Shown: positions 26,843-36,300, counted from the stretch's first letter. The stretch: 64,000 nucleotides of DNA from Peteryoungia rhizophila (GCF_004912145.1 NZ_STGT01000006.1:62001-126000), one strand, 5' to 3'. Program-made: numbers and translations. The notes: generated by a model not told the origin, from the sequence alone.

Positions 26843-26869
26843 ATGGTTAATGCATCATTGCCATTAACC
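26843..26869 (-). promoter_or_regulatory. Inverted repeat with candidate CtrA half-sites
   Basis: ATGGTTAATG-N8-CCATTAACC lies 54-80 bases upstream of the secreted-protein start (26789). On the minus strand it contains TTAACCAT. The geometry suits an operator overlapping a promoter. Assignment to CtrA is by motif only. Confidence 0.4.
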
Positions 26870-26930
26870 TCAATTGGCTGGTCCGACAACCGCCAAAAGT
26901 CACTGGTCTCGCGGGTGTGGCTTGTCTGCC

Positions 26931-28037
26931 TCACCCGGCCTTGTCGCGATCCTTGCCGGTCATCGAGGGTGTCAGGTCCCCGATGAAGTCGCCGATGCCC
27001 GGGCGTTTCGTGGCGCGGAAGGGCAGCGGTCGGCAGAGATCCATGGCGGCGATGCCGATCCGGGCCGTCATCAGGCCATTGATCACGCCTTCGCCGAGGC
27101 GAGTCGAGAGGCGGGCCGCCAGGCCATGGCCGAGAACCTGCTGGGCAAGGCCGTCTCCGATGGCGATCGAGCCCGTGACGGCGAGGTGGGCGAAGACGTC
27201 CCTCAGCAGCCGCAACATGCCGAAGGAGCCGGGCCTGCCGCCATAGAGATTGGCCATGCTTCGGACGAGGCGCACGACTTCGAAGAGCACATAGGCGAGA
27301 TCGACCACCGCGCGCGGGCTGACGGCGGTGACAACCGACACGCGCTTGGCGGCGTTCAGGATGAGGGCGCGGGCTTGGTTGTCCAGCGGTGCCAGCAATT
27401 CACGTTCCGCCAGTTCGATCAATTGCGGTGCGTCGATGATATCGTCCGCGACGGTCGCCAGTGTCTTCTGGCCGCGGGCTGTTTCCGGGCGATGGGCAAC
27501 GAGGCCGATGAGTTTTTTGACGACGGAGGCCGCCTGCTTGCGCTTGCCGCTGGCGGCCGCGGCGTCTGCCTCGACCTTCAGGTTCTGGACCGTGTCGAGG
27601 CGCCAGAGGCCGAACAATTCGCGCCCGACGGCAATGGCAAGCGCTAGGAGGCCAATGGCGAGGACGGTGAGGGCCGCATAGCCGAGCCAGTCTGCCCGCG
27701 TGAAGAGGTCCGCGATCAGGCGATCGACCCAGAGGCCGAAATCGAGGGACAGGAGAAGGCCGAAGGCGCCGGCGGCCAGCTTGCCGAAGGAAAAGCGTTG
27801 ACGCTGCGGTTCAGCCACGGGGGCAGGCGGCAGGTCTTCTGCGACCGCGATGAAGGGATCTTCCTCGTCGGGCACGATTGCCACTTCGCCGGTAAAGCTA
27901 CGCGGGGGACGGCGCAGGTTGTCTGTGCTCTCCGCATGGAGCGCTTCCGGTTCGACGGTGAAGGCGGCCGGACGCCGCTGCGCGTCAAGGGACTTCGCAG
28001 ACGGGCTGCCGGTCGGTGGAGCGGTCGGCTTCTTCAT
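26931..28037 (-). CDS. YcjF/TIGR01620-family membrane protein
   Basis: A 368-residue inner-membrane protein. A disordered N-terminus (~1-80) is followed by two hydrophobic stretches (~88-105 and 117-137), then the DUF697-type helical domain ending near ADDIIDAPQ...VSPRAVVDLAYVLFEVV. It pairs with the upstream YcjX-type GTPase, whose stop overlaps its start (ATGA). This ycjX-ycjF order is conserved in proteobacteria, where it is linked to phage-shock and envelope-stress regulons; the precise role is unknown. Confidence 0.88.
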   Translation of the reverse strand: MKKPTAPPTGSPSAKSLDAQRRPAAFTVEPEALHAESTDNLRRPPRSFTGEVAIVPDEEDPFIAVAEDLPPAPVAEPQRQRFSFGKLAAGAFGLLLSLDFGLWVDRLIADLFTRADWLGYAALTVLAIGLLALAIAVGRELFGLWRLDTVQNLKVEADAAAASGKRKQAASVVKKLIGLVAHRPETARGQKTLATVADDIIDAPQLIELAERELLAPLDNQARALILNAAKRVSVVTAVSPRAVVDLAYVLFEVVRLVRSMANLYGGRPGSFGMLRLLRDVFAHLAVTGSIAIGDGLAQQVLGHGLAARLSTRLGEGVINGLMTARIGIAAMDLCRPLPFRATKRPGIGDFIGDLTPSMTGKDRDKAG

Positions 28038-29506
28038 GCGAGTCGATCTCCCAGCAGGAATTGCAGCGCCCGGTCGAGGCGGATATGTGGCACCGACAGT
28101 GTGATGCCCTGCCGCTCGTCGAGTTGGGGTGGACGGAAGCGGACGATGCTCAGGTCAGGCAGGGCCGCCGAGGCATCGCCTTCATCGACCGAGCGGAAAT
28201 AGGCTTCAGGGTCCCGCGGCAGATCGCCCGGGAAGACGGCCGTCTTGCGGTTGCCGTCGAAGATTTCGTCTCCAATGCGCTCGCCCGCCATGGGCGTGCC
28301 GACGATGACGGGGAGGTCGTGGCCATCCTGCTTCACATTGGCTTCGCGGGTCGCGCGGACGGAGGCGAGCGCCATGACCTCAATGCCGGCACCGCTCATG
28401 CCGATCGTACGAATGGCGCGATTGACGAGGCGTCGTGTCAGGATCTCGAGCCGGTCATGGCTTTCGTGGTGCAGGTGATCGGCCTTCGTCGCGGCCACCA
28501 GAACCCGATCGATCCGCCTGCGGACCAGGGACGTCAGGATGTTGTTGGAGCCGGCGCGGAAACAGGTGAGCACGTCGCCGAGCGCCCGTTCGAGATCCTG
28601 CACGGCTTCAGGACCGCGATTGATCGCCTGGAGTGCATCGACGAGTACGATCTGGCGATCGAGCCGGGCGAAATGTTCGCGGAAGAAAGGTTTGACCACA
28701 ACCGATTTGTAGGCCTCGAAGCGCCGTTCCATCATCGCCCGCAGCGAGCCCTTGGGGGCGCGGCCTTCCGGCAGAACCGGCAAGGGGGCGAAGGTGAGGG
28801 CAGGAGATCCGTCGAGATCGCCCGGCATCAGGAAGCGGCCCGGCGGCAAGGTCGAAAGCGAGCGTTCGTCCGACTTGCAGAGCCTGAGATAGGTCGTAAA
28901 GGCCTCGGCGAGGCGACGTGCGGTCATTTCGTCGGCCGGAGCGTCCGGATCGATGCTGGCCGCCAGCGAAAGCCATTCGGCGGCGAGTTCGGCGCGCACA
29001 CCGGATGCCGCGAGCTTCACGGTGTTATCCGAAAAGGTCTTGTAGTCCTGACCGAGCAGCGGGAGGTCCAGCAGCCATTCGCCAGGATAGTCGACGATGT
29101 CGATCGAAAGCCGACCCGCGGAGAACATGCGGTTCCAGGAACTGGCGCTCTTGTATTCGATGGTCAGCCGCAGTTCCGAGATGGCGCGGGTCGAGTCCGG
29201 CCAGACCCGTTCCTCGACGAGTGCCCGGATATGGTCCTCGTACTGGAAGCGCGGCACGGCATCGTCGGGCTGCTCCTGGAGCTGCGCGCCGGTCATGCGA
29301 CCGGAGCGCAGGGGCTCGAAGAGGGGCAGGCGGCCGCCATGCAGGAGATTGTGCACCAGGGACGAGATGAAGACGGTTTTGCCCGCGCGCGACAGGCCCG
29401 TCACGCCGAGCCGGATCGTCGGATTGATCAGATGGGCGGCGCGGTCCGCCATGTTGTCCAGGGCGATCGCGGCTTCATCGGTCAGGCTTGTGAGGGAAGG
29501 TGGCAA
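28034..29506 (-). CDS. YcjX-family (DUF463) GTPase-like protein
   Basis: A 490-residue P-loop protein: Walker A GLSRAGKTVFISS near residue 35, VDYPGEWLLDL in the switch II position, and AATKADH as the guanine-specificity motif. I chose the TTG at 29506 because AGGA lies seven bases before it and family members begin right there (PPSLTSLTDEA). A TTG at 29602 would add a poorly conserved 32-residue tail. It is coupled by ATGA overlap to the YcjF-type gene. Confidence 0.88.
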   Translation of the reverse strand: MPPSLTSLTDEAAIALDNMADRAAHLINPTIRLGVTGLSRAGKTVFISSLVHNLLHGGRLPLFEPLRSGRMTGAQLQEQPDDAVPRFQYEDHIRALVEERVWPDSTRAISELRLTIEYKSASSWNRMFSAGRLSIDIVDYPGEWLLDLPLLGQDYKTFSDNTVKLAASGVRAELAAEWLSLAASIDPDAPADEMTARRLAEAFTTYLRLCKSDERSLSTLPPGRFLMPGDLDGSPALTFAPLPVLPEGRAPKGSLRAMMERRFEAYKSVVVKPFFREHFARLDRQIVLVDALQAINRGPEAVQDLERALGDVLTCFRAGSNNILTSLVRRRIDRVLVAATKADHLHHESHDRLEILTRRLVNRAIRTIGMSGAGIEVMALASVRATREANVKQDGHDLPVIVGTPMAGERIGDEIFDGNRKTAVFPGDLPRDPEAYFRSVDEGDASAALPDLSIVRFRPPQLDERQGITLSVPHIRLDRALQFLLGDRLA

Positions 29507-29633
29507 GGGGCTGTCCTGTCGGGTCCGTGGTGGCCACGTTCCATCCTCGAGACGAAGAGGTGCGCAGCTGAAAGTCACATATAGGCAGCGGTTGCGGCGC
29601 AAAAAAGAGGCAGGGGCGGCCCCTCAAAGAGGA

Positions 29634-30128
29634 TCAGCCGACGAGGAAATCCCTGAGCACATGAGTGTCCTCGCCCAAGGCGTCGATGACGGCGAGCCCT
29701 GATGTCGGATAGCCCTCCGGCACAGTGCGCGCCATCACCTCATTGCCACATAGGCGGGCGAAAACCTCTTCGATCGCCGGATTATGCCCGACCAGCATCA
29801 GAGCTTCGACGCCCCGGATGGAATGGGCAATCTCCAGGTAGGCTTCGGCGGGTGCATTGTAGAGAGCATCCACATAGCGGAATTCGACCAGGCCGGAAAA
29901 TACCCGATTGATCGCGTCTGCGGTCTGGCGGCAACGCTTTGCCGTCGAGCAGACAACGAGATCAGGACGATAGCCCTTGTCGGCCGCGGTTTCCGCCAGC
30001 AGTTCGGCTTCGGCGAAACCCGCATCCGAGAGGTTGCGGTCGAAATCTCGGCCACCCGGTTCGGCCCAGCCGGATTTCGCATGGCGCAGCAGGTAGATGC
30101 GCTGGGGAAGCTGATGGGAGGGCGTCAT
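29634..30128 (-). CDS. SixA-type histidine phosphatase
   Basis: A 164-residue phosphoglycerate-mutase-fold phosphatase. The catalytic motif RIYLLRHAKSGW is near the N-terminus, the second histidine is in LMLVGHNPAIEE, and CSTAKRCRQTAD carries a conserved Arg. SixA removes phosphate from histidine of phosphorelay or PTS proteins in E. coli; the target here is unknown. ATG 30128 gives a compact protein. An upstream in-frame start at 30212 is less likely because the added residues look non-conserved. Confidence 0.88.
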   Translation of the reverse strand: MTPSHQLPQRIYLLRHAKSGWAEPGGRDFDRNLSDAGFAEAELLAETAADKGYRPDLVVCSTAKRCRQTADAINRVFSGLVEFRYVDALYNAPAEAYLEIAHSIRGVEALMLVGHNPAIEEVFARLCGNEVMARTVPEGYPTSGLAVIDALGEDTHVLRDFLVG

Positions 30129-30403
30129 CCGTTGGGGTATCCGCGTGCGGTGGAGCTCGTCATTGACGTACCGGTTCTTGGGCCCTGTCGTCAACCATGC
30201 GGCCAAGTGCACTGCATCGAGCTATCGCGGTGGAGTGGTGTGTACGGGTGAGCAAGTTCAAAGCATTTTATGCTTAAAAATTAGAAATTTAGATCAAAAA
30301 TGTAACAGATTTAAAAATGAGTTCGAAAGAGCCAGAAGGCTTGAACCGGTTGCCTTGAAAGGTTATACACCCGCCCATTGAGATGTTCTTCAGGAGAATC
30401 GCG
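30129..30403. other. Intergenic region with an AT-rich block upstream of the dksA-type gene
   Basis: This 275-base gap holds promoters for both flanking divergent genes. Bases 30262-30320 are strikingly AT-rich against the GC-rich background (runs such as TTAAAAATTAGAAATTTAGATC). That suggests a bent or UP-element-like promoter for a highly expressed gene. No RNA gene could be recognised. Confidence 0.5.
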
Positions 30404-30823
30404 TTGAGTGAGAAGATCAATCTTAGCAATTATGTACTCTCGGAAGACGATGAGTTCATGAACGCGAACCAGCGGGCCTATTTCAGGGCCAAGCTTGTCG
30501 CCTGGAAGAACGACATCCTACGAGAAGCGCGCGAGACGCTCGGCCACCTCGCAGAAGAAAGCGCCAACCATCCTGATCTCGCCGATCGGGCTTCCTCGGA
30601 AACCGATAGAGCCATCGAACTCAGAGCCCGCGATCGTCAGCGCAAGCTGATCTCGAAGATCGACGCCGCGCTGCAGCGTATTGATGATGGCACCTACGGA
30701 TATTGCGAGGAAACAGGGGAGCCGATCGGTCTCAAGCGTCTCGACGCTCGCCCGATCGCAACGCTTTCGATCGAGGCTCAAGAGCGGCACGAGCGCCGCG
30801 AAAAGGTCTATCGCGACGAGTGA
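30404..30823 (+). CDS. dksA: DksA-type RNA polymerase-binding transcription factor
   Basis: A 139-residue DksA/TraR-family protein that binds the RNA polymerase secondary channel and modulates rRNA and stress promoters with ppGpp. The coiled-coil segment is followed by a degenerate zinc-finger region, DGTYGYCEETGEPIGLKRLDARP. Only one cysteine (GYCEETGEPIG) of the usual four remains, as in zinc-independent DksA-like proteins. AGGAGA five to six bases before the TTG at 30404 decides the start; an in-frame ATG at 30383 lacks such a site. Confidence 0.9.
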   Translation: MSEKINLSNYVLSEDDEFMNANQRAYFRAKLVAWKNDILREARETLGHLAEESANHPDLADRASSETDRAIELRARDRQRKLISKIDAALQRIDDGTYGYCEETGEPIGLKRLDARPIATLSIEAQERHERREKVYRDE

Positions 30824-30860
30824 AGCTTCGGCTTTATCGACGCCATCAGAATAAAAACTC

Positions 30861-30886
30861 AGACCCGCCATTGGCGGGTCTTTTTC
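30861..30886 (+). terminator. Rho-independent terminator after dksA
   Basis: GC-rich stem GACCCGC/GCGGGTC with a short loop, followed by TTTTTCTT, 38 bases after the dksA stop. Confidence 0.9.
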
Positions 30887-30908
30887 TTGGCATGCAGCCG
30901 TTTGTCGG

Positions 30909-32384
30909 TCAGGGATTTCGGCTGGCCGACATCTCGCCGAAGATGCGGGCGATCTCGTTTTGCAGATTGGGCTCTTCGCTCGGCTGAGCCGGGTTCTGCC
31001 CCGGGGCCGGACGGCTGACTTCTGGCAGGACCGCTGAAACCGGCGGGCGGGGACGATCGGCCCGCGTTTCCGGCAGGACGGGCGAGATCGTCGGGGCGGG
31101 CCGCGCGGTCGGAACGGGATCTGCCGCGAGATGCAAGGCCATTTCCTCTTCAAGGACGCGCTCGAAGTCGCTCATGTCGCGTTGAGGCGCTTCGTTCGTA
31201 TCGATAGACGGCGCGACAGCAGTCGTCGGTTCGGTTCGTTGTGGCTGCTGACTGACCACAGGTGCTGGCGTGGGGAGCGGCGCGAGCACCCGCTGGCGTG
31301 CCGCTTCGAGAAGCTCTTCGGCCGCCGGCGGATCGATGACGGGCGGCAGCACGGGGGCGGGCTCTGCCTGGACAAAGTGTCGGTCTTCATCACGGGTCGC
31401 GGGCTGGACCTTATTCGCCATCACGGGTTCGACGGGCGCCATCCGGAACGTCTCGATCGGCGGCGTCCCGGCCGTCACACCGGGCTCGATGACCGTCGTG
31501 GTCTGGAACGTCTCCGGTTCGGCCCGGAGCAGCTCGAAATTTGCCGCGGGGGCTGTGGTAACGGCCTCGACGGACATGACGGGTTCGAGATGCGCGGTCG
31601 GTTGCGCTGCAGGCGCTTCGGTTGCCATCGGCTTCTCGACCATCGGCACTGGGCGCGAGACGGGTTCGATCGTCGGGGCTTGCGTGGGCAAAGCCGGTTC
31701 CGGCTCGACGGGCTTGCTCATCGGCAAGGTTGGCGGCGTCGCGGCAGCTGCGGCGGCCATGGGCAAAACAGCCGCTGCCACCGGATTTTCCACTGCGGAT
31801 TGTGGAGGGCGGACCGGGATCGGTTGCGCGGGTTTCTCCTCAGCTGCCGTCGCCGCAATGGGGGCCGGCCTGGCCGGCGGCGGGGACGGCTCGGTCTTTG
31901 CCGGTTCGGCGACTACCGGGCGCCTGACGGGCGGCTCGATGGGCGCCGTCGCTGCGGGCGCTGGTGCTGCCGGCGCGGCGATCATGGGGGTGGGCGGCTC
32001 GGCTGCCGCCAGGTTCATTTGTGCGCCGGGATCTGGCAATGCGGACTGATCTTGTTCGACCTGCTGGGTCAGAGGACGGGCGCTCAGATAAGGCCTTTCG
32101 TCGCCAATGCCGCTTTCAATCACGATATCCGTCGGTCCGCCGATCATCACGAGATGCTCGACATTGTCGCGGCGGATCAAAACGATGCGGCGGCGCGTAT
32201 CAACGGCGGCGGCATCCAGCACCTGAAGGCGTGGCTGGCGATTGCGGCCGCCGCGCACGAAGGGCGAGGGTGCCCGATTGCGCAAGATCCAGAGCACGAC
32301 AAAAAGGCAGAGCAGCCCGAGGCTAACGCCAAGTGCGGCCACGAGAAAACGATTGCCATAGGCCGCGATCAGGTCATCCAGCAT
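30909..32384 (-). CDS. FliO-like domain protein with long Pro/Ala-rich tail
   Basis: A 491-residue protein. One membrane helix (FLVAALGVSLGLLCLFVVLW, ~13-32) is followed by a small beta domain that resembles FliO, the flagellar export accessory protein (RRRIVLIRRDNVEHLVMIGG, ~65-90). Everything after ~120 is low-complexity Pro, Ala, Glu and Val sequence, probably disordered and cytoplasmic, ending in a short helix (NLQNEIARIFGEM). AAGGAG precedes the ATG at 32384. It is divergent from cckA and not near flagellar genes, so a non-flagellar envelope role is possible. Confidence 0.75.
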   Translation of the reverse strand: MLDDLIAAYGNRFLVAALGVSLGLLCLFVVLWILRNRAPSPFVRGGRNRQPRLQVLDAAAVDTRRRIVLIRRDNVEHLVMIGGPTDIVIESGIGDERPYLSARPLTQQVEQDQSALPDPGAQMNLAAAEPPTPMIAAPAAPAPAATAPIEPPVRRPVVAEPAKTEPSPPPARPAPIAATAAEEKPAQPIPVRPPQSAVENPVAAAVLPMAAAAAATPPTLPMSKPVEPEPALPTQAPTIEPVSRPVPMVEKPMATEAPAAQPTAHLEPVMSVEAVTTAPAANFELLRAEPETFQTTTVIEPGVTAGTPPIETFRMAPVEPVMANKVQPATRDEDRHFVQAEPAPVLPPVIDPPAAEELLEAARQRVLAPLPTPAPVVSQQPQRTEPTTAVAPSIDTNEAPQRDMSDFERVLEEEMALHLAADPVPTARPAPTISPVLPETRADRPRPPVSAVLPEVSRPAPGQNPAQPSEEPNLQNEIARIFGEMSASRNP

Positions 32385-32640
32385 GTGCGTGCTCCTTTTG
32401 TCAGGCTTTCTGGCAGAAGACGCTCCCTTCCGCAATCTTGCGCGGAGGCGAGATATGGGGTCCACAACGCGGCAACCGCCCGAATGGTCTGTCAGGATTG
32501 CGGCATTCCTGTGGGAGAGCGGCTCTGCAGTGCATTCTGGCCCTTTCTTTGCTTTTTGCGGGTAAGGCAAGTTGATAAACAGGAGAAAGCGCCGATTCTC
32601 GCTTGGTCGATCCATCCCGGCGCTTTTGCACGAGGCATCA
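32385..32640. other. Divergent promoter region between FliO-like gene and cckA
   Basis: Contains no supported ORF. An AAGGAG ribosome site for the leftward gene is at its left end. No clear CtrA site or hairpin was found. Confidence 0.5.
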
Positions 32641-35262
32641 ATGACACGACAGCAGTTCGATCGAGATGGAGACGGCCCGCTGGTCGATCGCCGCAGCGGC
32701 GCCGGCATGGCGCTGCGCATCCTGCTGCTCGCTCTTGTACTCATCGCGACCTCGGCAGCTTTCATCTTCTTCCGTGAGCAGCTCGACAATCAGGTAGTGC
32801 TGGGCGTGCTCGGCATCCTGGCGATGATGGGCATCTTCTTCATCGTCTCCGCCGTCATCGGCTTCGTCGAGGTCATGCCGCAGTCGCAAGGCGACACGCT
32901 GGCCCGCCGGTTCCTGTCCAGCCAGCCAGAGGGCACGCTGATCACGGATGTCGAGGGGCGGATCGTGTTCGCCAACCAGGCCTATGGGGCGATGACCGGT
33001 GCGCGCAAGGCCACGGAAGTCCAGACGCTGGAGGCGCTGCTGTCGCGCTACCGTGAATCGAGCGAAGCGCTGTACCGGCTGACCAATGGCCTGCGCGAAG
33101 GGCGCGACGGTCATGAGGAATTCCGGCTCCTCAAGCCTCTCGGGAGCCAGACGGCGAACGGATCCGGCGCCCATTGGTATCGCCTGAAGGCGCGGCTTTT
33201 GCCCGGCGAAGGGCGCGGCAAGGCTCAGCATGTCTGGCAGATCTCCGACATTACGGCAGAGCGCGACGATCAGGAGCGGTTCTTCAAGGAGTTGCAGCAC
33301 GCGATTGATTACCTCGATCATGCCCCGGCGGGCTTCTTCTCCGCCGGCCGCAAGGGCGAGATCTATTATCTGAATGCGACGCTCGCCGAATGGCTGGGTG
33401 TGGACCTCACCCAGTTCAATCCGGGCTCGATGACGATTGCCGATCTCGTCGCCGGCGAGGGCATGGCGCTGATCAACTCGGTACAGGCCGAGCCCGGCCA
33501 GGCGCGCACGGAAACGCTCGACCTCGATCTTCGCCGCGTCAACGGCCAGAGCCTGCCGGTTCGCCTGGTGCATCGGGTCAGGGCAGCGCGCGACGGTGCG
33601 CCGGGCGAAAGCCGCTCCATCGTTCTGTCCCGCGCCCAAGGCGAGGGTGGCGACCAGTCGGATTCGGTCGCCTCGATGCGCTTCACACGCTTCTTCAACA
33701 ATACGCCGATGGCGATCGCCTCCGTCGACGGCGAGGGCCGGATCCTGCGGACCAATGCGCCTTTCATGAAGCTCTTCGCCGATGTCATTTCGCGCGACGA
33801 AATCGACCAGCACGGCCAGATCGAAGTCGTGCTGCATGATAGCGAACGCGAGGAATTCCGGGAGGCGCTGGCCGCTGCCATGGATCGGCAGGTCGATATC
33901 TCGCCGATCGACAGCCGCCATCCGACCAATGACATCAGGCACTTCCGCTTCTACGTCAACGCCGTGATCGACCAGAGCGACGAAGCGCCGGAAGAAGCAG
34001 CGATCGTCTATGCCGTCGATGTGACCGACCAGAAGGCGCTCGAGGCGCAGATGGCGCAGACGCAGAAGATGAATGCGGTCGGCACGCTCGCCGGCGGTAT
34101 CGCGCACGACTTCAACAACGTGCTCACCGCCATCCTGCTTTCCTCCGATCACCTGCTTCTGCAGGCGCGGCCTTCGGATGCGAGCTTTGCGGATCTCATG
34201 GAGATCAAGCGCAATGCGAACCGTGCCGCCGTTCTGGTGCGCCAGCTGCTCGCCTTCTCGCGCAAGCAGACCATGCGGCCGAGCGTGCTCAACCTGACCG
34301 ACGTGATCGGCGATCTGCGCATGCTGGTCGACCGTCTGATCTCCGGCTCGAATGTGAAGCTCCGGGTCGAATACGGCCGGGATCTCTGGCCGGTGAAGAC
34401 GGACCTGTCGCAGTTCGAACAGGTGTTGATCAATCTCTGCGTCAATGCCCGCGATGCCATGCCGGACGGTGGTGCGATCGTGGTCTCCACGCGCAATATC
34501 GACGCCGATGAGGCCGATGCTTTCGGTTATCGGGGCCTGCCGTCGGAAGACATGGTGCTGGTCGAAGTTGCGGACAATGGCACCGGGATCGCGCCCGAAA
34601 TCATGGACAAGATCTTCGAGCCCTTCTTCACCACCAAGGAAGTGGGCAAGGGCACGGGTCTCGGGCTTGCCATGGTTTATGGCATCGTCAAGCAGTCGGG
34701 CGGTTACATCTATCCCGAATCGGAAGTCGGCAAGGGAACCACCTTCCGCATCTTCCTGCCGCGCCATGTGCCCGAGGTGCTGCCGGTCGTCGAGGGACAG
34801 GTCACGGCTTCGGTCAATGGGGACACTATCACGGTTGCCAAGCCCAACGGCAATGCAGAGCTTCAGGATGCGCCGGATCTGACGGGCAAGTCTGCCGTCG
34901 TGCTGCTTGTCGAAGACGAGGAGGCTGTGCGGCGCGGCGGCAAACGCATGCTGGAGACGCGCGGCTATACCGTGCATGAGGCCGGTTCCGGCGTCGAGGC
35001 ACTCGACATCATGGAGGAGCTCGATGGTGCCGTTGACATCGTCGTCTCCGACGTCGTGATGCCCGAGATGGATGGCCCCACCCTGCTCACCGAACTGCGC
35101 AAGAAGTATCCGGAGCTGAAGTTCATCTTCGTCTCGGGCTACGCCGAGGATGCCTTCGCCCGCAATCTGCCGGCGGACGCGAAGTTCGGTTTCCTCCCGA
35201 AACCCTTCTCGCTCAAGCAGCTGGCCGTCGCCGTGCGTGAAATGTTGGATGGCGAAGGCTGA
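32641..35262 (+). CDS. cckA: Hybrid histidine kinase CckA (cell cycle)
   Basis: An 873-residue bifunctional kinase/phosphatase that feeds the ChpT-CtrA/CpdR phosphorelay controlling the alphaproteobacterial cell cycle. Two membrane helices (~25-43 and 51-74) are followed by PAS regions, the phosphoacceptor His489 in LAGGIAHDFNNVL, an HATPase domain (INLCVNARDAMP; DNGTGIAP; GKGTGLGLAMVYGI), and a C-terminal receiver with Asp804 in VVSDVVMPEMDG. The ATG at 32641 matches the usual N-terminus; an upstream in-frame ATG at 32572 is less likely. ChpT and CtrA are not in this window. Confidence 0.95.
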   Translation: MTRQQFDRDGDGPLVDRRSGAGMALRILLLALVLIATSAAFIFFREQLDNQVVLGVLGILAMMGIFFIVSAVIGFVEVMPQSQGDTLARRFLSSQPEGTLITDVEGRIVFANQAYGAMTGARKATEVQTLEALLSRYRESSEALYRLTNGLREGRDGHEEFRLLKPLGSQTANGSGAHWYRLKARLLPGEGRGKAQHVWQISDITAERDDQERFFKELQHAIDYLDHAPAGFFSAGRKGEIYYLNATLAEWLGVDLTQFNPGSMTIADLVAGEGMALINSVQAEPGQARTETLDLDLRRVNGQSLPVRLVHRVRAARDGAPGESRSIVLSRAQGEGGDQSDSVASMRFTRFFNNTPMAIASVDGEGRILRTNAPFMKLFADVISRDEIDQHGQIEVVLHDSEREEFREALAAAMDRQVDISPIDSRHPTNDIRHFRFYVNAVIDQSDEAPEEAAIVYAVDVTDQKALEAQMAQTQKMNAVGTLAGGIAHDFNNVLTAILLSSDHLLLQARPSDASFADLMEIKRNANRAAVLVRQLLAFSRKQTMRPSVLNLTDVIGDLRMLVDRLISGSNVKLRVEYGRDLWPVKTDLSQFEQVLINLCVNARDAMPDGGAIVVSTRNIDADEADAFGYRGLPSEDMVLVEVADNGTGIAPEIMDKIFEPFFTTKEVGKGTGLGLAMVYGIVKQSGGYIYPESEVGKGTTFRIFLPRHVPEVLPVVEGQVTASVNGDTITVAKPNGNAELQDAPDLTGKSAVVLLVEDEEAVRRGGKRMLETRGYTVHEAGSGVEALDIMEELDGAVDIVVSDVVMPEMDGPTLLTELRKKYPELKFIFVSGYAEDAFARNLPADAKFGFLPKPFSLKQLAVAVREMLDGEG

Positions 35263-35293
35263 GATTTATCGAAAGAGTATCCTTGGAATCAAA

Positions 35294-35325
35294 GAACCCG
35301 CCGGATCGCTCCGGCGGGTTCCTTC
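35294..35325. terminator. Bidirectional terminator between cckA and psuG
   Basis: Twelve-pair stem GAACCCGCCGGA/TCCGGCGGGTTC with a TCGC loop, placed between convergent genes. T-rich flanks on both strands are modest. Confidence 0.85.
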
Positions 35326-35344
35326 GTTCTCATCATCCTGTGGC

Positions 35345-36271
35345 TCAGCCGTTCATGGCGACGGCGATCTCGGCTGCCAGGCGGGCATTGTTCTCGACCA
35401 GCGCTATGTTGGTCTTGAGCGAGCGCCCGCCGGTCAGGTGGAAGATGTTGTCGAGCAGGTAGGGGGTGACCTGCTTGCCGGCAATCTCGTCGCGCTCGGC
35501 ATTGGCAAGCGCCCGGCTGATATAGATCTCCATCTCTTCGCGCGGAATCTCGTCCGCTTCCGGCACCGGGTTGGCGATCAACATGCCGCCGTCGATGCCG
35601 AGCTGGTCGCGCATCTTCTGGAAATTGGCGATGGCTGCCGGGCTCTGCAGATTGAGCACGCTCTTGAGGCCCGAGCTGCGCGACCAGAAGGCGGGGAAGT
35701 CTTCGCTGTCATAGGTGACGACGGGTACACCGCGGGTTTCCAGCACTTCGAGCGTCTTTGGGATGTCGAGAATGGCCTTAGGCCCGGCTGAAACGACGAT
35801 CACGGCGGTCCGGGCAAGTTCTTCCAGATCGGCGGAGATGTCGAAGCTCTCCTCGGCGCCCCGATGGACACCGCCGATGCCACCGGTCGCAAAGACATGG
35901 ATGCCGGCGCGATAAGCGGCGATCATGGTGGCGGCAACCGTCGTTGCGCCGTTACGACGCTCTGCGATCGCGAAAGCGAGATCGGCGCGCGAGAGCTTCA
36001 TCACATGCTCCATCTGCGCAAGGGCTTCAAGCTCGGCCGGCTCCAGGCCGATATGCAGCATGCCCTTGATGACGGCGATTGTCGCGGGTACCGCGCCCTG
36101 CTGGCGAACGATGTCCTCGACGCTGCGGGCCATCTGCAGATTGCCGGGATAGGGCATGCCATGGGTGATGATGGTCGACTCGAGCGCCACGATCGGAGCT
36201 CCGCGCTGCTTGGCGGCACTCACTTCGCTCGAATAGGTGATGGGGAGGAGAGGGGAGATGGAACGGGTCAT
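35345..36271 (-). CDS. psuG: Pseudouridine-5'-phosphate glycosidase
   Basis: Reversibly splits pseudouridine 5'-phosphate into uracil and ribose 5-phosphate, recycling the C-nucleoside from RNA turnover. The 308-residue protein carries the family blocks VALESTIITHGMPYP, KLSRADLAFAI (catalytic Lys region), FATGGIGGVHRGAE and ANPVPEADEIP. It follows the kinase gene by 29 bases on the same strand, forming a complete psuK-psuG salvage pair. Confidence 0.95.
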   Translation of the reverse strand: MTRSISPLLPITYSSEVSAAKQRGAPIVALESTIITHGMPYPGNLQMARSVEDIVRQQGAVPATIAVIKGMLHIGLEPAELEALAQMEHVMKLSRADLAFAIAERRNGATTVAATMIAAYRAGIHVFATGGIGGVHRGAEESFDISADLEELARTAVIVVSAGPKAILDIPKTLEVLETRGVPVVTYDSEDFPAFWSRSSGLKSVLNLQSPAAIANFQKMRDQLGIDGGMLIANPVPEADEIPREEMEIYISRALANAERDEIAGKQVTPYLLDNIFHLTGGRSLKTNIALVENNARLAAEIAVAMNG

Positions 36272-36300
36272 GGGGGATCTTCCGTTAGAAATTTAGGGTC

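Noticed and set aside
30213..30403. Possible tRNA or sRNA in the AT-rich gap before dksA
   Set aside because: No cloverleaf arms, T-loop sequence or terminator could be found.
32638..34977. A 779-codon open frame antisense to cckA
   Set aside because: Shadow of cckA caused by codon bias; no ribosome site or family motif.
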